Assembly (NCBI GenBank): GCA_015655585.1
Contig: JAATEV010000039.1
Span: forward strand, 1-64,000
From: Terriglobales bacterium
GTDB lineage: Bacteria > Acidobacteriota > Terriglobia > Terriglobales > Acidobacteriaceae
Direction: 5' to 3'
Length of the DNA stretch: 64,000 nt
The notes beneath the pieces are model-generated. The model did not search any database and was not told the origin of the DNA. It saw only the letters and a list, made by a program, of their open reading frames with translations. Below, one piece after another: positions 28,218 to 36,921 of the stretch. Position numbers and translations under genes: made by a program. Each line of letters starts with the position of its first letter. The stretch's first letter is position 1.

Positions 28218-28350
28218 AGTCGTTGCTCTTGTAGTTGCCTGTTCTTGCTGTTGCACTTGTCTTTGGGATTAGAGCCGGGCTTTAGCCCGGCGTCAAAAAC
28301 CGTCGCGAAGCCCGCAGGGCGAAGCGACATATTTATCGCCTTTGTATCCC
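28218..28350 (+). repeat. TTG array + gggattagagccgggctttagcccggc + gtcgcg...gcgaagcgac composite
   Basis: Module order shared with window positions 4-60 and 229-340. Confidence 0.7.
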
Positions 28351-28463
28351 TATCCACGCTCAACCCAAAAACTCTGTCCTCCCGACCTGCGGTTTTCTTC
28401 CCCGAATCCTGAATCTCAAGGATTCAACAGACATCAACTCCGCTCATTCAGCCGGGAAAAATG

Positions 28464-28491
28464 TCCCCCAAAGGGAATCCCCCGAAGGTAA
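28464..28491 (+). promoter_or_regulatory. Tandem 14-nt direct repeat upstream of the GvpL/F gene
   Basis: tcccccaaagggaa|tcccccgaaggtaa. Confidence 0.25.
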
Positions 28492-28762
28492 TCTAGCCCT
28501 CGCTCCCAGGTAACAGCCCACACTTTTCCCCGAAAATCTCCCATCCAGTAAGTAAAACTAATAAATTCTTGCCAATTGTCTTCCCGGAGGCTTAGTATGC
28601 GTTTCGGCTGAATGAAGATTGTTGAGCCTTATATTCGACATAAGCCGGAACCATCGCAATATGAGTCATTTCCAGCGGGTCTTTGCGCGTAGATGAGCTG
28701 TTTCACTCAAATCCCTCTGGGGGTGCAATACCTCTCAGCGCTTGAATGGAAGGTAAAAAATC

Positions 28763-29497
28763 ATGGCATGGTACGCCTATTGCATCGCAGAACGTCAATC
28801 CTTTCCGGAGCTCCTGCGTCATCGCCGCCCGATGCCGCTCACCGGCGTCTCCGGCATCTTCGGGAATCAGACTTTCCTCTTTCCCGCCAGTGACCTCGCT
28901 GTCATCGTCTCCGAGCACACCCCCGAGGACTGTGCCCGGCTCGACCAGCAGGCCGCCAAAGACCACGCCCGCGTCATCGCCGAGAGCTTCCAGCTCTCCA
29001 CGGTCCTGCCCTTCCGCTTCGGAACCACTTTTCAGGACGACGACGCCCTGCGCCGCTCCGTCCGCTCCAACCAGCGTCACTTCCAGGCCAACGTCGAGCG
29101 TCTCCGCGGCAAGGCCGAGATGCACCTCAAGGTCCTCGTAGACGACACCTGCCCCGGCAACTCCGCCCGCGACATGACCGTCGGACACCTGTACCTGACC
29201 AGCCTCCGCGAGAGCGCCAGCCGGCAACGCGAGCGTCAGTCCAAGGCCCGTGCTCTTTCGGTCCAGATGCATCGCATGTTCCTGCCCCTCGCCGAGGAGG
29301 TCACCTGTAAACGCACCGACTCCGGCAAGATGCTCCTCGACATCGCCCACCTGATCGACAACAAGACCATCGAGCGTTACCAGAACAAGTACACCTCGGC
29401 CTCGCAGGAGCTCAAGGAGTGCCGTATGCAGCTATCCGGCCCCTGGCCTCCCTACCACTTCGTGCAGCGTCCCCAGCCGCACCAGCACCCTGCCTGA
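28763..29497 (+). CDS. GvpL/GvpF family protein (orphan)
   Basis: WYAYCIAE start, FPASDLAVIVSEH, FQLSTVLPFRFGTTFQDDDAL, ELKV/MHLKVLVDD, C-terminal LSGPWPPYHFV. Confidence 0.9.
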   Translation: MAWYAYCIAERQSFPELLRHRRPMPLTGVSGIFGNQTFLFPASDLAVIVSEHTPEDCARLDQQAAKDHARVIAESFQLSTVLPFRFGTTFQDDDALRRSVRSNQRHFQANVERLRGKAEMHLKVLVDDTCPGNSARDMTVGHLYLTSLRESASRQRERQSKARALSVQMHRMFLPLAEEVTCKRTDSGKMLLDIAHLIDNKTIERYQNKYTSASQELKECRMQLSGPWPPYHFVQRPQPHQHPA

Positions 29498-29508
29498 TCT
29501 GGCATCCC

Positions 29509-29548
29509 CGCTCCCTTTTGCCCAAGTCCCCTTGGGCGGGAGGGAGCG
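29509..29548. terminator. Hairpin downstream of GvpL/F
   Basis: cgctccctttTGCCCAAgtccccTTGGGCGggagggagcg. Confidence 0.5.
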
Positions 29549-29731
29549 AGGATACCGTCAGAAACCACGCTTCCATCCAGCAAAATCCATCCTCCACCAG
29601 CGTTTTTTTCACGGAAATCACTCTCCAGACTACCTTTATGCTCTCCAGGGCATCGCATAGAAATAAGCCGATTTCTATCGCCGGATCAATAACTTAGCGA
29701 TAGCCCCCGGAATCGGCCAAGGAGAACGTGC

Positions 29732-31264
29732 ATGAAGCGCATCGAGCAGCTCTTTGTAGCCTTCGCCTTCGCAACATCTTTAGGGATCAGCAACTTACCC
29801 GCACAGGAACAAAACCCCACCTCTACCCCTTCCCAGGCCTCGCCCCAGATAGAAAAACAAGACAACGGCATCTACCTCTACCGCGTAACTGTGGTACAGC
29901 GTGACTTAGACGCAGTCAACTACCTGCATCGCAGCGGATCGACCAGCATCGGCTTCAAGGGAACTACCCTCCTCCCCCTGTCCAAGGGTGATGCCAAAAT
30001 CACCAGCGAACGTGGAGGAATCCACATATCTGCAAGATTCCAGGGGCTTTCTCCCGCAAACGGCTTCGGCCCCGAATATTTAACCTACGTCCTCTGGGCC
30101 ATCACCCCCGACGGCCGCCCGAACAATCTGGGCGAGGTTCTGCCCGCGGGCGATAAAAGCAACATCGAGGTCACCACGGCCCTCCAGTCCTTCGGCCTCA
30201 TCGTCACCGCCGAGCCATACTTCTCCGTTACCCAGCCCAGCGATGTTGTTGTGCTGCAGAACGTAATCCTCAACGACAAGACCACCGGCGTCCTCGAAAA
30301 AGTAAACGCCCACTACATGCTGCTTCCGCGTGGTATCTACGCGGCCACCAATGGTGCGGACACGGTGGCAAACCCGATTACGCGCGACGAAAAATCTCCA
30401 CTGGAGCTCTACCAGGCCTACAACGCCGTCCGTATCGCCCAGATGACCGGATCAGATCAATACGCGCCCGACATCATGAAGGAGGCAAGGCTGGACCTCC
30501 AGAACGCAACCGCCATGGACGGCAACAAGAAGAGCAACCGCCAGCTTGAGATCTCGTTGGCTCGCCAGGCCGTTCAGCGCGCGGAGGACGCGCGTCTGGT
30601 CACCTTGCGCCGTCAGGCTGCCGAGCGCCAGCAAGCCGCCGAAGATGCCAGAAAAGCAGCGCAGACCCAGGCCCAGGTATCGGCGCTCCAGGCCCAGCAG
30701 GCCCAGCTTGAGGCGGAGCGTTCCCGCATCGCCCAGGCTCGTGCAGACGCCGATGCGGCGATGGCTCGCGCCCGTGCCGCTCAGGCCACCAGAAGCGCTC
30801 AGGACGCAAACGCCGTCCGTGAGAAGCTGCGCTCCCAGCTCAACAGCGTCCTCGCCACCAGCGAGTCCGCTCGCGGCCTCATCGTCAACATGTCGGACGT
30901 CCTCTTCGACACCGGTAAGTACACCCTGAAGACGACCACGCAGATCAGTCTAGCCAAGGTCGCGGGAATCCTGCAGGCCTATCCCGGCCTCAAGCTTCAG
31001 GTCGAAGGCTATACCGACAGTGTCGGCGGCGACGCCTATAACCAGAAGCTGTCGGAGAACCGAGCCGATGCCGTCCGCGACTTCCTCGTCGCCCAGGGAG
31101 TCCCGCCCGACAACATCTCCGCCACCGGCTACGGCAAAGACAAGCCGGTAGCGGACAACGCCACCGCCGAAGGCCGCTCCAAGAACCGCCGCGTCAACCT
31201 CGTAGTCTCCGGAGACGCCATCGGCGTCCAGCAGAGCTCGCCGGACTCCACCACGCAACAGTAG
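29732..31264 (+). CDS. OmpA-family protein with coiled-coil (DUF4398-like) region
   Basis: C-terminal OmpA domain VEGYTDSVGGDAYNQKLSENRADAVRDFLV, GYGKDKPVADN, NRRVNLVV. Confidence 0.92.
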   Translation: MKRIEQLFVAFAFATSLGISNLPAQEQNPTSTPSQASPQIEKQDNGIYLYRVTVVQRDLDAVNYLHRSGSTSIGFKGTTLLPLSKGDAKITSERGGIHISARFQGLSPANGFGPEYLTYVLWAITPDGRPNNLGEVLPAGDKSNIEVTTALQSFGLIVTAEPYFSVTQPSDVVVLQNVILNDKTTGVLEKVNAHYMLLPRGIYAATNGADTVANPITRDEKSPLELYQAYNAVRIAQMTGSDQYAPDIMKEARLDLQNATAMDGNKKSNRQLEISLARQAVQRAEDARLVTLRRQAAERQQAAEDARKAAQTQAQVSALQAQQAQLEAERSRIAQARADADAAMARARAAQATRSAQDANAVREKLRSQLNSVLATSESARGLIVNMSDVLFDTGKYTLKTTTQISLAKVAGILQAYPGLKLQVEGYTDSVGGDAYNQKLSENRADAVRDFLVAQGVPPDNISATGYGKDKPVADNATAEGRSKNRRVNLVVSGDAIGVQQSSPDSTTQQ

Positions 31265-31285
31265 TTTGCGATTTATCTATCCGAA

Positions 31286-31318
31286 GAAGGGCCGCCTGAG
31301 TGCGGCCCTTCATTTTTT
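31286..31318 (+). terminator. Intrinsic terminator
   Basis: gaagggccgc-ctgagt-gcggcccttc-attttttg. Confidence 0.92.
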
Positions 31319-31327
31319 GTTATAAGG

Positions 31328-32107
31328 ATGGTCATGGCTTCTCTCACGGGAAAGATCGTTTTAGTTACCGGCGCAAGCGCAGGCATAGGCAAAGCAACCG
31401 CAATCGCGTTCGCAAAGGAAGGCAGCCGCCTGCTCCTGTGCGCGCGTCGTCTCGACAAGCTGCAATCTTTCCAGCAGGAGCTCCTCTCCGCCGGAGCCGA
31501 AGCCGTACATGCCTTCGCGCTCGATGTACGCGACCATAGCGCCGTCGATGCAGCGATCGCGGCCCTTCCCGCCAACTGGCAGAAGATCGACATCCTGGTC
31601 AACAATGCCGGACTCAGCCGCGGCCTGAGCAAGCTCCACGAGGACGATCCCGAGAACTGGGAGGAGATGATCGACACCAACGTCAAAGGTCTCCTCTACG
31701 TCACCCGCGCCGTCGTCCCCGGCATGGTCGCTCGCGGCGAAGGCCACGTCATCAATCTCGGTTCCACGGCAGGGCACCTCACCTACGCCAACGGGGCTGT
31801 CTACTGCGCCACCAAGGCCGCCGAGCGGGTCATCAGCGAGGGCCTCAAGATCGACCTCATGGGAACGCCCGTCCGTGTTACCTCCATCGATCCCGGCATG
31901 GTCGAAACCGACTTCAGCGTCATTCGTTTTCGTGGAGACGAGGACAAGGCCGCAAAGGTCTACCAGAACATCACGCCGCTACAGGCGGAGGACGTAGCCG
32001 ACGCCATTGTCTGGACCGCCAGCCGTCCGGTGCACGTCAACATCCACACCGTGCTGATGACCACCATCGACCAGGCCAACTCGATGGTCCTTCACCGTCA
32101 CAGCTAG
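31328..32107 (+). CDS. SDR-family oxidoreductase
   Basis: VTGASAGIGKATA, NNAGLS, YCATKAAER. Confidence 0.93.
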   Translation: MVMASLTGKIVLVTGASAGIGKATAIAFAKEGSRLLLCARRLDKLQSFQQELLSAGAEAVHAFALDVRDHSAVDAAIAALPANWQKIDILVNNAGLSRGLSKLHEDDPENWEEMIDTNVKGLLYVTRAVVPGMVARGEGHVINLGSTAGHLTYANGAVYCATKAAERVISEGLKIDLMGTPVRVTSIDPGMVETDFSVIRFRGDEDKAAKVYQNITPLQAEDVADAIVWTASRPVHVNIHTVLMTTIDQANSMVLHRHS

Positions 32108-32160
32108 TTTTTGAAAGGGCGGGGCTTCAGCCCTGCCGTAACGCCTGTTCAAAACAGCTA
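32103..32160. repeat. Short REP-like module
   Basis: tttttgaaagggcggggcttcagccctgccgtaa in a convergent gap. Confidence 0.7.
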
Positions 32161-32167
32161 GCGCTGG

Positions 32168-32425
32168 CTAGATATGGATGCTCCAGCCAAGCTCACTTAA
32201 TTTTTCTTCGATATCGGCCAGCGCAACCGCCAGCGCCGAACGCCGGTGCGGGTTCGAGGTGCGCTCCGAAAGGATGCGCTCCCGCTGTAACTCCAGAGCC
32301 TGCCTCTGACGTTTGCGTTCTGCGGTCACGGCTTCATTATTTGCCGCTACAGGTTTCGGAGCGGCAGCCTGTGCTTGCTGTTCTTCCACGGATTTACTCT
32401 CCCATCCTCGCGACATACCCTTCAT
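32168..32425 (-). CDS. Small hypothetical protein
   Basis: MKGMSRGWESKSVEEQQAQAAAPKPVAANNEAVTAERKRQRQALELQRERILSERTSNPHRRSALAVALADIEEKLSELGWSIHI. Confidence 0.5.
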   Translation of the reverse strand: MKGMSRGWESKSVEEQQAQAAAPKPVAANNEAVTAERKRQRQALELQRERILSERTSNPHRRSALAVALADIEEKLSELGWSIHI

Positions 32426-32496
32426 ACTACGCTGGCCGGCAGAAATGCAAAAGAATCCACACTGGAAGTCCGCAAAGCGCAGCCTGCCGCCAGCTC

Positions 32497-33513
32497 TCAA
32501 CGAGAGGCAACAGCAGACAGCTTCGCGGACAGGTTCTTCGCGATCAACTGCCCATGGAAGCGGCCGTTCTCGATAAATATCTCATTCGTCCGTTCTCCTG
32601 CCACAATTACACCGGCAAGATAGATTCCCGCAACATTGCTTTCCAGCGTCTCCGGATCGCACACCGGGCAGCGAGCGTTCGCTTCATCCAGCTTGATCCC
32701 CAGCCGTTCGATAAAGTCGAAGTCAGGATGGTATCCCGTCAGCGCGAACACAAAATGGTTCGCAACCGTGACCTCGCCCTGCGGCGTTGAAAGTGTCACG
32801 TCGTCCTCGCGGATCTGCGTCACCGCGCTGTTGAAGTAAGACTGAATCTCACCATTCTTGAATCGGTTATTGATGTCCGGCAGAATCCAATATTTCACAT
32901 GCGGATGCATCTCGGCTCCGCGATGCACCAGCGTCACCTTCGCTCCGTGCCGCCACAGATCCAGCGCCGCAATTGCCGCCGAGTTCTTGCCCCCGATCAC
33001 TACCACTTCCAGCCCATAGTAGGGGTGCGGATCGCGATAGTAGTGCTTCACCTTGCCCAGCTCTTCCCCCGGAATCCCAAGGTAGTTCGGCAGGTCGTAA
33101 TACCCCGTAGCGATTGCCAGCTTGCGGGTGCGCTGCTCGCGGGCGCGTCCAAAGTGGTCCATGGTATGGACCGTAAAGTTTCCATCGCTTCCAGTCACTC
33201 GCTCGACGGTCTCATACTGCCGCACATTCAGCCGATAGTGCTCTGCCACCTTGCGATAGTATTCGAGGGCCTCATTCCGGGTAGGCTTCTGATGAGGACT
33301 CGGAAACGGAATATCGCCGATCTCCAGCAGCTCCGGGGTCGTAAAGAAGGTCATGTTCGAGGGATAGTGAAACAGCGAATTACACAGGCACCCCTTGTCC
33401 ACGACCAAAGCGGAAAGTCCCGCACGCTGCGCCTCAATCGCGCACGCCAACCCCGTCGGCCCCGCGCCGATCACCAGTAAATCAACGATATTGCCAGCAA
33501 TTCCATCATTCAT
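32497..33513 (-). CDS. ypdA: YpdA-family putative bacillithiol disulfide reductase
   Basis: LLVIGAGPTGLACAIEAQRAGLSALVVDKG, FFTTPELLEIGDIPF, VVVIGGKNSAAIAALDLWRHGAKVTLVHR, ALTGYHPDFDFI. Confidence 0.9.
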   Translation of the reverse strand: MNDGIAGNIVDLLVIGAGPTGLACAIEAQRAGLSALVVDKGCLCNSLFHYPSNMTFFTTPELLEIGDIPFPSPHQKPTRNEALEYYRKVAEHYRLNVRQYETVERVTGSDGNFTVHTMDHFGRAREQRTRKLAIATGYYDLPNYLGIPGEELGKVKHYYRDPHPYYGLEVVVIGGKNSAAIAALDLWRHGAKVTLVHRGAEMHPHVKYWILPDINNRFKNGEIQSYFNSAVTQIREDDVTLSTPQGEVTVANHFVFALTGYHPDFDFIERLGIKLDEANARCPVCDPETLESNVAGIYLAGVIVAGERTNEIFIENGRFHGQLIAKNLSAKLSAVASR

Positions 33514-33544
33514 GTCTTCAATCTTACCGAAGACCCCGGCCGGG

Positions 33545-34252
33545 TTATGTGTCGATCGTCACAAGCTTGTGGGCGATTGCAAACAAAGCCAGTTCCAGCC
33601 GCGTCGAAACCCCCGTCTTGTCGAAGATGTTCGAAAGGTGACGTTTCACCGTCTCCTCGCTGATCGTGAACTGCTTCGCAACATCCTTGTTGCTGCATCC
33701 TTCCACAATGCACGTCACCACTTCCAGTTCGCGCGGAGTCAGCCCATACGTCTTCTTCCCCGGAACGGCCGAGGCCTCCTGCATCAACTCGTTCAGCTTG
33801 CTCATCAGGTTTGCCACCTGCGCCCCGCCGATCCAGTAGTCGCCCGAGAGCACCGCGCGCAGCGACGTCGTCAGGTCTTCCGTCACCGCGTCCTTCAGGA
33901 CGATTCCACGCGCCCCAATCTGCAATGCCTCGATCACCTGCTGGGTAGAGATCGTGCTCGTCAGCAGAATGATCTTCACCCGAGGAGATTTGCTCATAAT
34001 CGCCCGCAATGCTTCCAGCCCCGGCAGGCGCGGCATCGCCAGGTCCAGCAGAAGAATGTCCGGCTCCAGCTCGATCGTCTGGGTAATCGCCGTGTCGCCG
34101 TCCTCCGCCTCGCCCACGACCTCGAATCCCGGCTGGCTCTCCAGCATGTTTCTTACACCCAGGCGAACCACAGGATGGTCGTCCGCAACCACAATGCGAA
34201 TCGTCGCAATTACGGCGGACCTTCCGACAGGCTTTTTCTTTCCGTCTTTCAT
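33545..34252 (-). CDS. NarL/FixJ-family response regulator
   Basis: IVVADDHPVVRLGVRNML, LLLDLAMPR, LTPRELEVVTCIVEGCSNKDVAKQFTISEETVKRHLSNIFDK. Confidence 0.95.
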   Translation of the reverse strand: MKDGKKKPVGRSAVIATIRIVVADDHPVVRLGVRNMLESQPGFEVVGEAEDGDTAITQTIELEPDILLLDLAMPRLPGLEALRAIMSKSPRVKIILLTSTISTQQVIEALQIGARGIVLKDAVTEDLTTSLRAVLSGDYWIGGAQVANLMSKLNELMQEASAVPGKKTYGLTPRELEVVTCIVEGCSNKDVAKQFTISEETVKRHLSNIFDKTGVSTRLELALFAIAHKLVTIDT

Positions 34253-35001
34253 GGCGTGCCTTTTCTTGTTGTGCCCTCGGAGTTCGTCTTGCCCAGACGT
34301 GCGACCAGAATACGCCGCAAACGCTCACAGCAGATTACGAATTTATCGAGCAAAGCTACATTATTAGTGCTACTTAGTCCATTTTCTTCCATGGAAGCTG
34401 CAATCGCTTGCAACTCAGCCGCGCCGGTCATGCCGCATCCACCCTTGATCGCATGGGCCTCTCTTCGGTAAGCGGCATCATCGCCGTCCCATGCGGCCTG
34501 CCGCATCGCCGCAATGCGCCGAGCCGCGTCATCCAGGCATACTGAATAAAGCTGCCGCAGCTTCTCGGGAGACATCATGGCCGCCCACCTCCGATACACC
34601 GCCTCATCCAGCGCGCCAGCCCCCTTTAGCTCATCCGCACTCTCTACAGAGGCTCCCCGGATGGCCGTCGCCAGCGCCTCCATCGTAAAGGGCTTTCGCA
34701 GGAACCCATCGAACTCCCGAAGAACATACTCCCCCGCCTCACTGGCGCTGATCGCCAGCAGAACTGTATTGCTCCCACACAGCGCGCGCATCTGCCGAGC
34801 CAGTTCCTCTCCCGCAACTCCCGGCATCTGCACGTCCGCCAGAACCGCACCCGGCGGCGAGCCGCGTCTCCGTTGCAGCAGGGCAAGCGCGGCCTCGCCG
34901 GAGTCCGCTGTCTCCACCTCGTACTCTTCCTGCTCCAGCAGCAGAGCCATCAGCTCCCGACTGACTTCGTCGTCGTCCACCACCAGAACACGCATCGGCA
35001 T
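34249..35001 (-). CDS. Receiver + Hpt domain protein
   Basis: RVLVVDDDEVSRELM, LADVQMPG, RKPFTMEAL; Hpt motif HAIKGGCGMTGA; 4-nt overlap with the next gene. Confidence 0.88.
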   Translation of the reverse strand: MPMRVLVVDDDEVSRELMALLLEQEEYEVETADSGEAALALLQRRRGSPPGAVLADVQMPGVAGEELARQMRALCGSNTVLLAISASEAGEYVLREFDGFLRKPFTMEALATAIRGASVESADELKGAGALDEAVYRRWAAMMSPEKLRQLYSVCLDDAARRIAAMRQAAWDGDDAAYRREAHAIKGGCGMTGAAELQAIAASMEENGLSSTNNVALLDKFVICCERLRRILVARLGKTNSEGTTRKGTP

Positions 35002-35082
35002 CACAAGGTTCACTAGCGCAAAGACTACCAACGGATCGGTTTCTATACCACTCCCCTCCGCGATGGCGGTACAGTAGTTGCC

Positions 35083-36921
35083 ATGGGTTCAGAGGAGCAG
35101 CCTCTCCAGCGCGGCCACGAAACCGGAGTCACCGCAGAGATCGCCGCCCTGTCTGCACGCGTCGAGGCTCTGGAGCGAGAGCTGGCGCAACTGCGTCAGC
35201 ACATGCAGCCCGCCCCGTCCCCGCCTCCTCCGCCAAAGGCCATCCCCGCCCCCATTCTTCCGTCCATTCCTCAAGCTGCCAGCCAGCCTCATACAAAACC
35301 CGCTGTATCGCTCGAAGACCGCATCGGCTCCCAGCTCTTCAGCCGTATCGGCATCATCGCGCTGCTCATCGCCACCACGCTCTTCCTCAAGTGGGCCATC
35401 GACAACCACTGGATCGGCCCCGTAGGCCGCATCCTCGCCGGTCTCCTCGCCGGAGCCGCCGTCATCCTCTGGTCGGAGCGCTTCCGCTCCCGTGGTTTCG
35501 CCGCATTCTCCTACTCGCTCAAAGCCATCGGCAGCGGAGCCCTCTATCTCTCGCTCTGGGCGGCCTTCCAGCTCTATCATCTGCTCTCGCCCGAGCTCGC
35601 CCTCGTCGCCATGCTCGCCGTCACTGTCTGGAACGCCTACATGGCGTGGTCGCAGAACAGCCAGGTCCTCGCCGCCTACGCTCTCGCCGGAGCCTTCGCC
35701 ACGCCCGCCCTCCTCGCCACCGGCGGCAACCACGAAATCTCCCTCTTCCTCTATCTCCTCATCGCCGATATAGCCACCGCGCTTCTCGTCCGCCTCAAGC
35801 CCTGGCCGCGCCTCCTCCTCGGAGCATTCCCTGCCACCGTCCTCTACTTCACCACCTGGTACTTCGACTGGCACGGAATCCTGAATCAACCGAACCCGCT
35901 GGCAATCACCAGCCTCTTCAGTGCCCTCTTCTTCCTCACCTTCATCCTCCCATCCGTCTATCGGCAAGAACCCGCCACCAGACCCCGCGGCCAATCCATC
36001 GTCCAGATTCTCCTCCCCATAGCCAACGCGGCCTTCGCGGTCCTGTCCTTCTACTCCATGTTCGATACGGCTAGCCAACACGGCTTCCTGCCCTGGCTTG
36101 CCGTCCTCTTCGCCGCCGTCTATCTAGGGCTCATGCGTCTCCCGCAACCCCAGGCGACCTCGGCTATCCATCTCTCGCTGGCCATCGTCTTCCTTACCGT
36201 GGCCGTCCCCCTCAAAGCCAGCGGCAGCGCCATCACCATAGGCTGGCTGGCCGAAGGAGCCGCGCTCCTCTGGGTCGCCTCCCGCCTGTCCAACCAGCCC
36301 GCTAGCAACAAGCTCCTCCGCAGGCTGGCCTCCGCCGCCCTCACCTTAGGGTTCCTCTCCGTCTTCCTCCAGCCCTGCTTTGAACCCATCACCAGCTCTC
36401 AGGAAGCAGCCTTCTTCAACGCCCACTTCGCCACAGCGCTCTTCGGCCTCGCCGTCTTCGCCGGGGCCGCATGGATCGCCCTCCACGCGCCATCCCAGCC
36501 GCAAACCTCCTTCCCCACATGGTTGGAGATCGCCGCTGCCTCCATCATCGCCTTCAATCTCATCGCCGTCGTGTCCGTCGTGCGCGAGCTCTATCACCTC
36601 TGGCCCATCGCCGCTCCCATCAGCTCCGAATCCGGCCTCCAGCGTGCGCTCTCTATCTCCGCCTTCCTCATGCTCTACGGAGGTCTCCTCCTCGCCGTCG
36701 GCTTCTGGAGACGCTCCGCCTTCATCCGCTGGCAGGCTCTCATCCTCCTCATCTTCTCCATCTTCAAAACCTTCCTTTACGATCTCAGCAGCCTCAGCCA
36801 GGGATACCGAATCCTAAGCTTCCTCGGCCTCGGCGCTCTCCTCATGGCCATCAGCTTCGCCTACCAGAAAGACTGGCTCTCCCTCCGCACCCCCACTCCC
36901 CACGAGGAAGCCAACCAGTGA
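35083..36921 (+). CDS. DUF2339-domain polytopic membrane protein
   Basis: N-terminal coiled coil, then SRIGIIALLIATTLFLKWAIDNHWIGPVGRI and many TM segments. Confidence 0.9.
   Translation: MGSEEQPLQRGHETGVTAEIAALSARVEALERELAQLRQHMQPAPSPPPPPKAIPAPILPSIPQAASQPHTKPAVSLEDRIGSQLFSRIGIIALLIATTLFLKWAIDNHWIGPVGRILAGLLAGAAVILWSERFRSRGFAAFSYSLKAIGSGALYLSLWAAFQLYHLLSPELALVAMLAVTVWNAYMAWSQNSQVLAAYALAGAFATPALLATGGNHEISLFLYLLIADIATALLVRLKPWPRLLLGAFPATVLYFTTWYFDWHGILNQPNPLAITSLFSALFFLTFILPSVYRQEPATRPRGQSIVQILLPIANAAFAVLSFYSMFDTASQHGFLPWLAVLFAAVYLGLMRLPQPQATSAIHLSLAIVFLTVAVPLKASGSAITIGWLAEGAALLWVASRLSNQPASNKLLRRLASAALTLGFLSVFLQPCFEPITSSQEAAFFNAHFATALFGLAVFAGAAWIALHAPSQPQTSFPTWLEIAAASIIAFNLIAVVSVVRELYHLWPIAAPISSESGLQRALSISAFLMLYGGLLLAVGFWRRSAFIRWQALILLIFSIFKTFLYDLSSLSQGYRILSFLGLGALLMAISFAYQKDWLSLRTPTPHEEANQ

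Noticed and set aside
27971-28262. CRISPR-like array
   Set aside because: The repeats are contiguous degenerate hexamers without spacers and with no cas genes; a repeat family, not CRISPR.
27660-28760. Short ORFs in the repeat island (27653-27949, 27721-28218, 28017-28412)
   Set aside because: Built from repeat modules (VISTEAAHS, CCRCRCRC) with no domain support.
36471-36917. Upstream part of the 579-aa ORF
   Set aside because: Arg/His-rich and overlapping DUF2339; the real DUF3999 start is GTG 36918.
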